From Pedobacter zeaxanthinifaciens (GTDB lineage Bacteria > Bacteroidota > Bacteroidia > Sphingobacteriales > Sphingobacteriaceae): a stretch of 32,885 bases of DNA. Location of the stretch: contig NZ_QMHP01000018.1 of NCBI RefSeq assembly GCF_003313335.1, positions 5,218 to 38,102 of the forward strand, written 5' to 3'. The notes under the pieces were generated by a model, which ran no database searches, was not told where the DNA came from, and saw nothing but the letters and a program-made list of their open reading frames with translations. Both the position numbers and the translations under genes were made by a program. This document shows positions 24,000-32,834 of this stretch, one piece after another (the first letter of the stretch is position 1; each line of letters starts with the position of its first letter).

Positions 24000-24006
24000 A
24001 ATATGC

Positions 24007-24963
24007 TTAACCTTTTCTAGAAATCACTTTTTGCGCAGCAGCAACGATATCAGATGGGTCTAGCTTGTATTTTGTCATTAATTGATCCGGAGTACCGCTC
24101 TCGCCGAAACTATCATTAACAGCTACAAACTCCTGCGGTGCTAAATAAGTAGTAGTTAAAAGATGAGCAATGCTTTCTCCCAAACCACCAAGTTTATTAT
24201 GCTCTTCGCAAGTCACAATACAACCGGTTTTTTTAACTGATTTTAAGATAGCTTCTTCGTCCAAAGGTTTAATAGTGTGGATATTTATTATTTCTGCGTC
24301 GATGCCTAGCTTTTCTAACTCTTCGCCAGCCTGTATAGCTCTCCAAACCATGTGTCCGGTTGCAACAATGGTAACGTCTTTGCCCTCGTTTACCATCCAA
24401 GCCTTACCAATTTCAAATTTTTGATCCTCAGAAGTAAAAACAGGAATTACTGGACGTCCAAAACGTAAATACACAGGGCCTTCATGATCCATTATGGCCA
24501 AAGTAGCAGCTTTAGTTTGATTGTAATCGCAAGGGTTAATCACGGTCATGCCTGGCAGCATCTTCATTAAACCAATATCTTCAAGAATTTGGTGTGTTGC
24601 GCCATCTTCACCTAAGGTTAATCCAGCATGCGATGCACATATTTTTACGTTTTTGCCAGAGTAAGCGATAGATTGTCTGATTTGATCGTACACCCTTCCG
24701 GTTGAAAAGTTGGCAAAAGTTCCTGTGAATGGAATTTTTCCTCCAATGGTTAATCCAGCAGCAATACCCATCATGTTAGCTTCTGCAATTCCAATTTGGA
24801 AAAAGCGTTCAGGAAAATCTTTAATGAAAGCATCCATTTTGAGGGAGCCAACTAAATCAGCACAAAGCGCCACAACATTTTCGTTTCTTTTACCTGCTTC
24901 ATGCAGTCCGGCTCCGAAACCAGAGCGAGTATCTTTTTTATCTGTATAAGTATATTTTTTCAT
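24007..24963 (-). CDS. Transketolase, C-terminal subunit
   Basis: 318-residue subunit of a split transketolase in the pentose phosphate pathway. It carries the pyrimidine-binding domain with catalytic Glu61 in FQIGIAEANMMGIAAGL, the ASHAGLTLGEDGATHQ loop (about 109-124) and the C-terminal transketolase domain (about 190-310, IVTCEEHNKLGGLGES). It functions only with the N-terminal subunit encoded immediately upstream (67-nt gap), together making a TPP-dependent enzyme that moves two-carbon units between sugar phosphates. Two-gene transketolases are normal in many bacteria and archaea, so the split is not a disruption. Confidence 0.93.
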   Translation of the reverse strand: MKKYTYTDKKDTRSGFGAGLHEAGKRNENVVALCADLVGSLKMDAFIKDFPERFFQIGIAEANMMGIAAGLTIGGKIPFTGTFANFSTGRVYDQIRQSIAYSGKNVKICASHAGLTLGEDGATHQILEDIGLMKMLPGMTVINPCDYNQTKAATLAIMDHEGPVYLRFGRPVIPVFTSEDQKFEIGKAWMVNEGKDVTIVATGHMVWRAIQAGEELEKLGIDAEIINIHTIKPLDEEAILKSVKKTGCIVTCEEHNKLGGLGESIAHLLTTTYLAPQEFVAVNDSFGESGTPDQLMTKYKLDPSDIVAAAQKVISRKG

Positions 24964-25030
24964 ACCCCAAACCCATTAAGGGCTGTTAAATTTAAAATGT
25001 GAATTTGTTAATCCCAGTTACAGGATAAGG

Positions 25031-25876
25031 TTAATAGTCGCCTATAGTTTCTTTGATTTGCCCTAGTGCGCTTTCCAACTGATCGTTGTTAGGAGCTGAG
25101 CCATGCCACTTATGTGTACCAACCATAAAGTCGACACCATATCCCATCTGGGTGCTCATTAAATTCAAAATAGGTTTTCCTTTGCCTGTTAAAGATTTAG
25201 CATACTCCAAGCTTTTCAAGATTTCTTCCATGTTGTTGCCATTAGAAGTAATTACATGCCAACCGAAAGCTTCAAACTTGGCTTGTAGGTTTTCCAGCGA
25301 AAGCACTTTCTCCGTTGGTCCATCAATTTGCTGTCCATTGTAGTCAACACTTGCAATAATATTATCTACTTTATTGTGTGGTGCAAACATGAAAGCTTCC
25401 CAGTTTTGACCTTCCTGCAATTCTCCATCTCCCAAAAGAGCAAACACTAATGAGTGATCGCCATTTAGCTTTTTGGCTAATGCGGCGCCAATTGCAACTG
25501 AAAGTCCCTGGCCTAAAGAGCCTGACGCTACACGAATTCCGGGTAATCCCTCGTGTGTAGTGGGGTGTCCCTGAAGTCTCGAATCAAGTTTTCTAAAAGT
25601 TTTAAGCTCACTTACATCAAAATAACCCGCTCTTGCTAACACGCTGTACCATACCGGAGAAATATGCCCATTTGATAAAAAGAAAAGATCTTCATTTTTA
25701 CCATCCATGTTAAATTCAGGATTATGGTTCATTACTTCAAAATAGAGTGCCGTAAAAAAATCTGCACAGCCTAAAGAAGCTCCAGGGTGCCCAGATTGTA
25801 CTGCATGTACCATTCGCAGGATATCTCTTCTCACTTGTGAGGCAATATCTTCTAGTTCACTGATTGTATGTTTCAT
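25031..25876 (-). CDS. Transketolase, N-terminal subunit
   Basis: 281-residue thiamine-diphosphate-binding half of a split transketolase. The SGHPGASLGCADFFTALY segment (residues 28-45 region), FFLSNGHISPVWYSVL, GSLGQGLSVAIGAALAKK and the TPP/metal motif GDGELQEGQNWEA beginning at residue 149 are all present. An in-frame TTG lies one codon earlier, but I use the ATG at 25876, which gives the standard MKHTISELEDIA start. It is the first gene of the transketolase pair. A TAACTTTG -7 element lies 28 nt upstream. It is divergent from the collagen-like gene. Confidence 0.93.
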   Translation of the reverse strand: MKHTISELEDIASQVRRDILRMVHAVQSGHPGASLGCADFFTALYFEVMNHNPEFNMDGKNEDLFFLSNGHISPVWYSVLARAGYFDVSELKTFRKLDSRLQGHPTTHEGLPGIRVASGSLGQGLSVAIGAALAKKLNGDHSLVFALLGDGELQEGQNWEAFMFAPHNKVDNIIASVDYNGQQIDGPTEKVLSLENLQAKFEAFGWHVITSNGNNMEEILKSLEYAKSLTGKGKPILNLMSTQMGYGVDFMVGTHKWHGSAPNNDQLESALGQIKETIGDY

Positions 25877-25903
25877 CAAAAAAAATAATTATATGTAATG
25901 TAA

Positions 25904-25911
25904 CAAAGTTA
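25904..25911 (-). promoter_or_regulatory. -7 element of the transketolase operon
   Basis: On the minus strand TAACTTTG matches TAnnTTTG and lies 27 nt before the ATG at 25876. The -33 region has only a weak GTT-like match. The element is identical to the one before the DUF3078 gene. Confidence 0.42.
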
Positions 25912-26026
25912 ATCTAAATATCCATTTGTTAACTATCTGAAAGCCAATTTTTATAGCTTTTAAGTTTGAACTATCATTGTAGTTTTCCACATTTTAAATA
26001 AATTTTAATAGAAAAATGTTGATAAG

Positions 26027-26058
26027 TTTGTAATAATGAAAAATATACTCTTATTTTG
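26027..26058 (+). promoter_or_regulatory. Candidate promoter of the collagen/type IX cassette
   Basis: TTTG (26027-26030) is followed after 20 nt by TTATTTTG (26051-26058), a one-mismatch -7 box, giving a leader of about 37 nt to the ATG at 26102. The overlapping TAAGTTTG (26023-26030) is a perfect -7 box and an alternative. Both are in a very AT-rich tract, so chance matches are a concern. Confidence 0.45.
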
Positions 26059-26101
26059 AGTAACTATTTACCCAAAAATCAACGAACTAACATTTACGCT
26101 T

Positions 26102-28618
26102 ATGAGGATTTTTACCTTCTTAACATTCTTGTTTTTTACATCAATGGGCTTTGCCCAAACGGGCAATATTGGCATAGGTACAAGTACGCCTAATGCGAAA
26201 TCAATCCTTGAAATATACTCAACCGATAAAGGTATTTTAATTCCCAGATTAACTGATACGCAGCGAGAAGGCCTACAAACTACAGGTACTTCTAATGCAG
26301 CACTTAATGGTTTGCTCATATTTAACGTTACAACTAATAAGTTTAACGTTTGGAATGTGAATAAATGGGAAGAGCTAGCTACTGGTACTGGTACAGTTGG
26401 TCCGCAAGGTCCCATTGGCTTAACTGGTCCGGCCGGCCCGGCTGGTCCTCAAGGGCCTAAAGGTGATGCTGGTGCTGCCGGTGTTCAAGGTCCAATTGGT
26501 TTAACAGGTGCTGCAGGTCCTGCTGGTCCTCAGGGACCGAAAGGTGATGCTGGTGCTACGGGTGCTCAAGGCCCAATTGGGTTAACAGGTGCTGCTGGTC
26601 CGGCCGGTGCGCAAGGAATTAAAGGTGATAAAGGCGACAAAGGGGATAAAGGCGAAGCTGGTGTGGATGGCATTAATGGAGCTACTGGACCACAAGGTCC
26701 GCAAGGCCCAGCCGGAACTAATGGGGTTAACGGTAATAAGGGTGATCAAGGGGATAAAGGTGATAAGGGCGACAAAGGAGATCCAGGGAATAATGGTACG
26801 AATGGTGCTGTATGGTCTAATGGTAATTTAAACCCACCAGTATCGGGATCTGAACCGGCTGGATCAAAGGATGGCGATTACTACCTGAATAACAATAACG
26901 GTAAAGTTTTTATTAGAACGGCCAGTGCATGGCAAGAGGTTGCAAATTTAACTACTGGTGTAGTTGGGCCTGTTGGTCCAGCTGGTGCGCAATGGTATAA
27001 TGGTACGTTAAGCCCACCTGCTACTGGTACCGAGCCAAGCGGAACAAAAGAAGGTGATTTATACTTGAACAATAATTCTGGGAGTGTTTTCAAGCGTCAA
27101 GCTGATGGTACTTGGATATCAATTGCCAATTTAACTACTGGTGTGGTGGGGCCACAAGGTCCTCAAGGTGCTGTTGGAGCAACTGGCCCTCAAGGGGCTC
27201 AAGGTGCCAAAGGTGATAAGGGCGATGCTGGAGTTGCGGGTCCTCAAGGTCCTGCTGGTGCTCAAGGTGCAATTGGCCCGGCTGGTCCAACGGGCTTAAC
27301 AGGTCCGGTGGGTCCTCAAGGTCCCATTGGCCTAACAGGTGCTACTGGTCCACAGGGTGCCAAAGGCGATAAAGGAGATACTGGTGCGGTTGGCCCGCAA
27401 GGTCCTACTGGCTTAACAGGTGCTACTGGTCCGCAGGGTGCCAAAGGCGATAAAGGGGATACTGGTGCAGTTGGTCCGCAAGGTCCTATCGGTTTAACTG
27501 GCCCTCAGGGCGCTAAAGGGGATAAGGGAGATACAGGAGCGACTGGTGCCGTAGGTCCGCAAGGTCCGATTGGTTTAACTGGTGCTACTGGTCCAGCAGG
27601 TCCAACTGGCGCAAAAGGTGATAAAGGAGATACAGGTTCTGTTGGCCCTCAGGGTGCCATTGGTTTAACAGGCCCTCAGGGTGCAAAAGGCGACAAAGGG
27701 GATACTGGAACTGTTGGTCCGCAAGGTCCAATTGGTTTAACTGGTCCTGCGGGTCCTAAAGGAGATACCGGCGCTGCTGGTCCTCAGGGCATACAAGGTC
27801 CTGCTGGTGCCACTGGTCCTGCCGGCCCACAGGGTACTAAAGGAGATAAAGGAGATACTGGTGCGACTGGAGCTGTTGGCCCAGCAGGTGCACAAGGTTT
27901 GCAGGGTTTAAAAGGTGACAAGGGAGATAAAGGTGATACTGGCGCTGCTGGTGCTGTTGGCCCTCAAGGTCCAATTGGCTTAACCGGTGCTGCTGGCCCA
28001 GCTGGCCCAACAGGAGCTACTGGCGCCACAGGGGCAACGGGTGCAACTGGCCCTAAAGGTGATAAAGGCGATAAAGGTGATCAGGGAAATGTTGGTCCGA
28101 TGGGGCCTCAAGGTGCTCAAGGAGACCCGGGTGAACAAGGCCCGGCTGGTCCGCAGGGGCCTTCTGGAAGTGCAAGTGCTTGGTTGCGAAATGGCAACGG
28201 AATGGGTAATGTTGGTGGTACTACAAATCCCGGTGTAAATGATGATTTTGTTGGTACAACTGATGCTAAAGATGTTGTTTTTGCTGCGAACAGAAAAGAA
28301 GGTTTTAGGATAGCTACTGATGGAAAAGTTCGTATTGGCGTAACTGGAAGCTACGTTACAGCGGTACATAAAGCGGCACTAACGGCCGATTTACCATCTA
28401 TCGCTTCAAAAGCATCATTCAAACAAAACTTTACGCTAGCAGGAGTAGCTCTTGATGCAAGCGTGGCTGTTTCTTCGAGTATTGAGCTGCCTAACGGATT
28501 GGTAATTGCTTATGCTCGGGTAGTTTCAGCAAATACCATCGAAGTTAAGTTTACTAACGTAGGTGATATTGCAATTGACCTTGCTTCAGCTACCTTTTAC
28601 ATAAGCGCAGTACAGTAA
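26102..28618 (+). CDS. Secreted collagen-like Gly-X-Y repeat protein
   Basis: 838-residue exported protein. A signal peptide (about 1-19, ending GFAQ) precedes a Bacteroidota tail-fibre-like head GNIGIGTSTPNAKSILEIYS (21-40). Collagen rod 1 is 45 uninterrupted triplets (100-234). Two homologous 50-residue modules follow (236-286 and 297-346, each with GxYLNNNxG and ANLTTG), then rod 2, 113 uninterrupted triplets (350-688), and a beta-rich C-terminal head (690-838). Triplets are dominated by GPQ, GAT, GDK, GLT and GPA; charged KGDKGD clusters probably stabilise the helix without hydroxyproline. It is the first gene of a cassette with type IX secretion proteins, and its stop codon overlaps the next start codon by one base. 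It has no type IX C-terminal domain itself, so its exporter is not known. Confidence 0.9.
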   Translation: MRIFTFLTFLFFTSMGFAQTGNIGIGTSTPNAKSILEIYSTDKGILIPRLTDTQREGLQTTGTSNAALNGLLIFNVTTNKFNVWNVNKWEELATGTGTVGPQGPIGLTGPAGPAGPQGPKGDAGAAGVQGPIGLTGAAGPAGPQGPKGDAGATGAQGPIGLTGAAGPAGAQGIKGDKGDKGDKGEAGVDGINGATGPQGPQGPAGTNGVNGNKGDQGDKGDKGDKGDPGNNGTNGAVWSNGNLNPPVSGSEPAGSKDGDYYLNNNNGKVFIRTASAWQEVANLTTGVVGPVGPAGAQWYNGTLSPPATGTEPSGTKEGDLYLNNNSGSVFKRQADGTWISIANLTTGVVGPQGPQGAVGATGPQGAQGAKGDKGDAGVAGPQGPAGAQGAIGPAGPTGLTGPVGPQGPIGLTGATGPQGAKGDKGDTGAVGPQGPTGLTGATGPQGAKGDKGDTGAVGPQGPIGLTGPQGAKGDKGDTGATGAVGPQGPIGLTGATGPAGPTGAKGDKGDTGSVGPQGAIGLTGPQGAKGDKGDTGTVGPQGPIGLTGPAGPKGDTGAAGPQGIQGPAGATGPAGPQGTKGDKGDTGATGAVGPAGAQGLQGLKGDKGDKGDTGAAGAVGPQGPIGLTGAAGPAGPTGATGATGATGATGPKGDKGDKGDQGNVGPMGPQGAQGDPGEQGPAGPQGPSGSASAWLRNGNGMGNVGGTTNPGVNDDFVGTTDAKDVVFAANRKEGFRIATDGKVRIGVTGSYVTAVHKAALTADLPSIASKASFKQNFTLAGVALDASVAVSSSIELPNGLVIAYARVVSANTIEVKFTNVGDIAIDLASATFYISAVQ
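26399..28168 (+). repeat. Collagen-coding tandem repeats (9-bp units, 72-99-bp higher-order units)
   Basis: Within the collagen-like gene, 26399-26803 and 27149-28168 are tandem 9-bp Gly-X-Y codon triplets, mostly with GGT/GGC glycine codons. From 27149 a higher-order unit appears: modules starting GPQGPIGLTG and ending KGDKGDTGAV recur with lengths of 21 to 33 residues, commonly 27. Near-identical adjacent units (for example those at residues 404-457) show recent duplication. Confidence 0.9.
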
Positions 28619-29823
28619 TGAAAATCAGGCTTGGACATATATGTTTCGCCGCTGTACTATGCCTAGCTAATAGTGCAAAGGTTTCGGCACAATTAGTCAA
28701 TAATGGCGTTAATGTATTTATTGGTCAAAGTGCACTTTTATATGTGGATGCTAAGGTAGTTAACAACAAAGGCGCTATATTGAATAAAGGTGAAATGATC
28801 ATCAACGGCGATTGGGAAAACAATGATGCCTCAGGTGTATTCCACTACTTGTCCTCCGGTTCTGTGATGTTTACTGGAAGGAACGTGGTTTTTTCAGGAA
28901 GTTCTGGTACTTCTTTCCCAAGATTGGTGTTGAAGGGTAGCGGGCTGTTCTTAATGAACACCGACTTATACGCTAAGCTTTCGTTAGACTTGGATAATGC
29001 AGAGTTAAAAACAGGCGATAATCGTTTTGTTTTAGAAAATAATGATGCCAACTCACTATTTGTTAACAACGGATTTACTACTACTGGTGCTAAAGGTGCC
29101 TTGGTGAGATGGGCAAAAGGAAGTGACTTTTATCTGTACCCGATGGGCTCGAGTAAGTTGGGCATCAAACGTTTCGTGGGTATATCTCCAAAATCAACTA
29201 CGGATACTTATGTAGGTGTTTCATTTGTAGATAACGATGCCAGCAATGACGGTTATAGCAGATTGAACAAAACTGCTGCCGTTACCGAGGTTAACGAAGG
29301 ATATTATCATGTAATAACGCAGCTTAAAGGAGTCAATTTACCTTTAGATTTATCATTTTACACAACCGCTTCCGAAAAATTTAGTGGTTTGGTGAGTTGG
29401 GCAACTAAAAATCAATGGGATAGGCTTGTGCCAGTTACATTGCAGGACAATGCAACTATCAGTCCGGGGCTAACCAAGTCTTTCACCTATAAGTCTTTTA
29501 ATTTAGGTGCTGATGCCAGTGTGCCAATAGCCTTTGCTAACGTAACTAACGCAAGTCCGCTGAATTTTTATAATGCATTTTCACCTGATGGAGATGGTAA
29601 AAACGATACTTGGGAAATTAAAAACATAGATGCTTTTCCGGATAACGATTTGAAAATTTTTGATAGGTCTGGGAACTTAATTTACAGGATGAATGGCTAT
29701 AGTTCATCCAAATATTGGGACGGACAAAATGCACCCTCTGGTACTTATATCTATATTTTGAGGGTGAAGATAGATGGCAAGGATGAGTATTTCAAAGGTT
29801 CAATTACCATGGTTAAAAACTAG
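28618..29823 (+). CDS. Type IX secretion cargo with gliding motility-associated C-terminal domain
   Basis: 401-residue exported protein. The signal peptide covers about residues 1-25 (HICFAAVLCLANSAKVSAQ). The mature N-terminal part (26-about 310) is beta-rich with repeated N/D/G-rich strands (ILNKGEMIINGDWENND, LKTGDNRFVLENND), resembling surface-adhesin folds; no catalytic motif is seen. The C-terminal 86 residues (316-401) are a type-B (gliding/CHU_C) type IX sorting domain: NFYNAFSPDGDGKNDTWEI, then FPDNDLKIFDRSGN, YWDGQN and SGTYIYILRV. The start codon shares one base with the stop codon of the collagen gene, implying translational coupling. Type-B cargo usually requires a PorP/SprF partner, which is the next gene. 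Confidence 0.88.
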   Translation: MKIRLGHICFAAVLCLANSAKVSAQLVNNGVNVFIGQSALLYVDAKVVNNKGAILNKGEMIINGDWENNDASGVFHYLSSGSVMFTGRNVVFSGSSGTSFPRLVLKGSGLFLMNTDLYAKLSLDLDNAELKTGDNRFVLENNDANSLFVNNGFTTTGAKGALVRWAKGSDFYLYPMGSSKLGIKRFVGISPKSTTDTYVGVSFVDNDASNDGYSRLNKTAAVTEVNEGYYHVITQLKGVNLPLDLSFYTTASEKFSGLVSWATKNQWDRLVPVTLQDNATISPGLTKSFTYKSFNLGADASVPIAFANVTNASPLNFYNAFSPDGDGKNDTWEIKNIDAFPDNDLKIFDRSGNLIYRMNGYSSSKYWDGQNAPSGTYIYILRVKIDGKDEYFKGSITMVKN

Positions 29824-29827
29824 GAAG

Positions 29828-30805
29828 ATGAGAAAATTTTTACTCCTGCTTTTGATAGTGCTTGGCCCGTTTGCGGTATTGGCACAAAACGAGGTTACGT
29901 ACAGTCAATATATGTTCAATAACCTTTTGGTGAACCCTGCTTATGCTGGCTACAAGGAAGATCTTAATATCAATCTGCTCAGCAGAAATCAATGGATTGG
30001 TATAAAAGGTGCCCCAGTAACTCAATCTTTAATTGCCGATGGTGCGTTTTTCCACAACAATAATGTTGGATTGGGTTTGTCTATCATGAATGATCAAGTT
30101 GGGATTCAGGGCCAAACCTCGGTGATGGCTAACTACGCTTATCGTTTGCAGGTAAATTCCAAATCAAGGTTAAGTTTTGGTGTTGGCTTGGGGGCTGTGC
30201 AATTTGCTTTAAATAGTGATAAAGCAGTCATCGGCGATCAAACTGATAATGCATTTGCGGGCACACAAAATTACCTTTCTCCAGATGCAAAATTGGGGAT
30301 ACATTTTAGTAATGATAAGTTTTACGCTGGCATATCAGCAAATAATTTGCTAACTACTGCGCTTAATAAAAATAAACAGCAAGCAAGATTCATCGCTTTA
30401 CCACCTATCCACATTTTCTTAACAGCTGGTACTATTATTAGTGTTAATGAAAATGTGAAGTTAAAGCCTTCATTTATGCTGCGAGATGACCCTGAAAGTA
30501 TGGGTAATTTCGATGTAAACGCATCTTTTTTGTTCAAGGATGTTTTGTGGCTAGGGGCATCATATAGGATGGGTGTTGATATGTGGAAAAATACTAACAA
30601 TTTAAATGCAACTTTTCAACAAAATTCGCTTGTTGGATTAGTTGAAGTTTTTGTTGCAAAAAAGTTCAGGATCGGATATGCTTATGACTACAGTCTGTCA
30701 GACTTAAATTCATATTCGTCGGGTAGCCACGAGATCTCTCTGGGTTACACAATTGGAAATAAAAATTACAAAAACACTGCTTTAACTTCTCCGCGGTACT
30801 TTTAA
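29828..30805 (+). CDS. PorP/SprF family type IX secretion outer-membrane protein
   Basis: 325-residue outer-membrane beta-barrel. After a signal peptide (RKFLLLLLIVLGPFAVLAQ, about 1-19) come the family hallmarks EVTYSQYMFNNLLVNPAYAGYKEDLNINLLSRNQWIGIKGAPVTQSL (20-67 region), the FFHNNNVGLGLSIMNDQVG strand and regular amphipathic strands up to a C-terminal EISLGYTIG motif. I chose the ATG at 29828, 4 nt after the previous stop codon; an earlier start overlaps the cargo gene and destroys the signal peptide. SprF-type proteins pair with type-B cargo and attach or export them at the cell surface. The neighbour is exactly such a cargo. Confidence 0.92.
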   Translation: MRKFLLLLLIVLGPFAVLAQNEVTYSQYMFNNLLVNPAYAGYKEDLNINLLSRNQWIGIKGAPVTQSLIADGAFFHNNNVGLGLSIMNDQVGIQGQTSVMANYAYRLQVNSKSRLSFGVGLGAVQFALNSDKAVIGDQTDNAFAGTQNYLSPDAKLGIHFSNDKFYAGISANNLLTTALNKNKQQARFIALPPIHIFLTAGTIISVNENVKLKPSFMLRDDPESMGNFDVNASFLFKDVLWLGASYRMGVDMWKNTNNLNATFQQNSLVGLVEVFVAKKFRIGYAYDYSLSDLNSYSSGSHEISLGYTIGNKNYKNTALTSPRYF

Positions 30806-30816
30806 CGCAGAGTTAT

Positions 30817-32793
30817 ATGACATTTAAGAAGTTTTTCAGAGTTTTTTCCCTTTTCCTACTTATTTATCTACTGCCATCGGTACTATTCTCCGACGATATC
30901 AAAGAGGCTGACAAGCTTTACAAGCAGCTTGATTACAAGTATGCACTGGAGATCTACGAAAAAGTCATGAAAGCAAATCCTAGTGCAGAAGTTGCGCAAA
31001 AGATTGCTAATTGCTATAGATTTATCAATAATACAGAAGCTGCGGAAATTTGGTATAAAAAGGCTGTTGCCTATCCTGATGTTCCCGCGGATAACTACAA
31101 ACATTTGGCTCAGGCACTTAAGCAAAATGGAAAGTTCGATGAAGCTGCAGCCAATTTTAAGATTTGGGGACAAAAAAATCCTACACAAGCTGTTGAGGCT
31201 GAACGCTTGGCCAATATGTGTACAACTGCTAAAACATGGTTTGATAACCCAGATATTGGCGCAGTGGTTGAAAATGAAATCGGTTTAAACTCTGAAAACT
31301 CTGATTTTAGTCCGGTAAAGTTTGGTAATGATATTCTATTGATTTCTGATAGGTGGCAAAAAAATAAAAAAGGCGAGGAAATTTATGGCTGGACCGGAAA
31401 TCCTTACTTGAAAATTTACGACATCTCCTTAGCTAAAAAAGAAGCTAATTTAGTAAAAGGCACCATCAATAAGGGATTTCACAGCGGTCCTTTAGCTGTT
31501 TATCCTACACTTGATACCATTTTATTTACCAGGGCAGTAATGTCAACCAATAAAAATGCTAAAGTTGGCGATGCGGGCAAGCAATACCTTTTAATGGCGG
31601 TAAAAAAAGGCGATGAGTGGATTGCCAAGGATAAATTGCCATTCAATAACGATGGTTCATTTTCAGTTTTACATCCAGCTTTATCGCCTGATGGCAAGAT
31701 TTTATATTTTGCATCAGATATGCCTGGTGGTTATGGTGGCATGGATTTATATTACTCGGAGAAAATGGCTAACGGTGCTTGGAGTAAGCCAATCAATTGC
31801 GGCGCTACTATTAATACAAGTGAAGATGATGTTTTTCCAACGGTAAGGCAGGATGGTAAGTTTTACTTTGCCTCTAGGGGACATATTGGAATGGGTGGTT
31901 TAGATATTTTTTTGGCAGTAGGTATTCGTAATAGTTTTAAAGATGTAGAAAATCTGCGTGCACCGATAAATTCGCCGAAGGATGATTTTGGTATTTTATT
32001 CAATAACGACTTAAGCACAGGCTATCTTTCAAGCAATAGAAATGGAGGCGTAGGCTTAGACGATATATATCGATTTAAAACTGGTATCAAGCAAGAAAAT
32101 CCGAAGGAAAGCATTTTTGCGGTAAATGGTTTGGTAATTGAAAAGGGGACTAACACTCCCATTGCAGGCTTAGAGATTTTACTGATTAACAAAGATAAAG
32201 GGACTGAAACGAAAGCATTTTCAGACGCTGATGGGAAATTTTCTTTTAAGCTTGATAAGGAAACTGACTACCTGGTAAAAGGTGATCCGTTGCAATATTA
32301 TACTACACAAACCGGAGAAATATCAACAAAGGGCGCAAGTCAATCTACCATTTATGATATCAAGTTTGAGTTGGAGCGCTCAAAAGATGTGTATACCATT
32401 AAACTCAATAATATCTTTTATGATTTTAATAAGTGGAATATTAGGAAGGATGCTGTTGCTGATTTGAATAAGGTAAACGATTTCCTAACGAGTATGCCGA
32501 ATGTAAAAATGGAATTGGTGGCACATACAGATGCTCGTGGCTCTGCCGCTTATAATCAAGTGTTATCGGACAAAAGAGCCAATAGCGCAAAGGATTATTT
32601 ATTGAACAAAGGGGTAGGTGTTGATAGGTTAACGGCGGTAGGTAAAGGAGAAACGGAATTACTAAATCAATGTACTGACGGTGTAAAATGTACCGAGGCA
32701 CAACATCAGTTGAACAGGCGTACGGAGTTTAAAATAGTGAAGGTGACACCTGTACTTGCCATGACGCAAAAGGCTAGTCATCAACTGAATTAA
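30817..32793 (+). CDS. OmpA-family protein with TPR, beta-propeller and carboxypeptidase-regulatory-like domains (PorE-like)
   Basis: 658-residue periplasmic/outer-membrane anchor. A signal peptide (about 1-25, FRVFSLFLLIYLLPSVLF) is followed by TPR-like helices (about 28-125), a WD40/PD40-type propeller (about 160-415, with HPALSPDGKILYFASDMPGG and DVFPTVRQDGKFYFASRG), a carboxypeptidase-regulatory-like beta domain (about 437-515) and a C-terminal OmpA peptidoglycan-binding domain starting near 528 (ELVAHTDARGSAAYNQVLSDKR). Asp572 and Arg587, spaced 15 residues apart, fit the diaminopimelate-binding pair. The architecture equals that of PorE-type proteins tethering type IX secretion machinery. 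It ends the four-gene cassette; only 11 nt separate it from the PorP/SprF gene. Confidence 0.88.
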   Translation: MTFKKFFRVFSLFLLIYLLPSVLFSDDIKEADKLYKQLDYKYALEIYEKVMKANPSAEVAQKIANCYRFINNTEAAEIWYKKAVAYPDVPADNYKHLAQALKQNGKFDEAAANFKIWGQKNPTQAVEAERLANMCTTAKTWFDNPDIGAVVENEIGLNSENSDFSPVKFGNDILLISDRWQKNKKGEEIYGWTGNPYLKIYDISLAKKEANLVKGTINKGFHSGPLAVYPTLDTILFTRAVMSTNKNAKVGDAGKQYLLMAVKKGDEWIAKDKLPFNNDGSFSVLHPALSPDGKILYFASDMPGGYGGMDLYYSEKMANGAWSKPINCGATINTSEDDVFPTVRQDGKFYFASRGHIGMGGLDIFLAVGIRNSFKDVENLRAPINSPKDDFGILFNNDLSTGYLSSNRNGGVGLDDIYRFKTGIKQENPKESIFAVNGLVIEKGTNTPIAGLEILLINKDKGTETKAFSDADGKFSFKLDKETDYLVKGDPLQYYTTQTGEISTKGASQSTIYDIKFELERSKDVYTIKLNNIFYDFNKWNIRKDAVADLNKVNDFLTSMPNVKMELVAHTDARGSAAYNQVLSDKRANSAKDYLLNKGVGVDRLTAVGKGETELLNQCTDGVKCTEAQHQLNRRTEFKIVKVTPVLAMTQKASHQLN

Positions 32794-32834
32794 ATCGTTT
32801 TATTTAAGGTAAAAAGCAAGAAATCCCTCGGTAA

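Noticed and set aside
24007..25876. Transketolase split by a frameshift
   Set aside because: Two-gene transketolases are normal in many bacteria; both halves have their own start codons, complete domains and a 67-nt gap.
27980..28369. Minus-strand 129-codon frame antisense to the collagen gene
   Set aside because: Created by the repetitive Gly-X-Y codons on the other strand; no domain and no initiation context.
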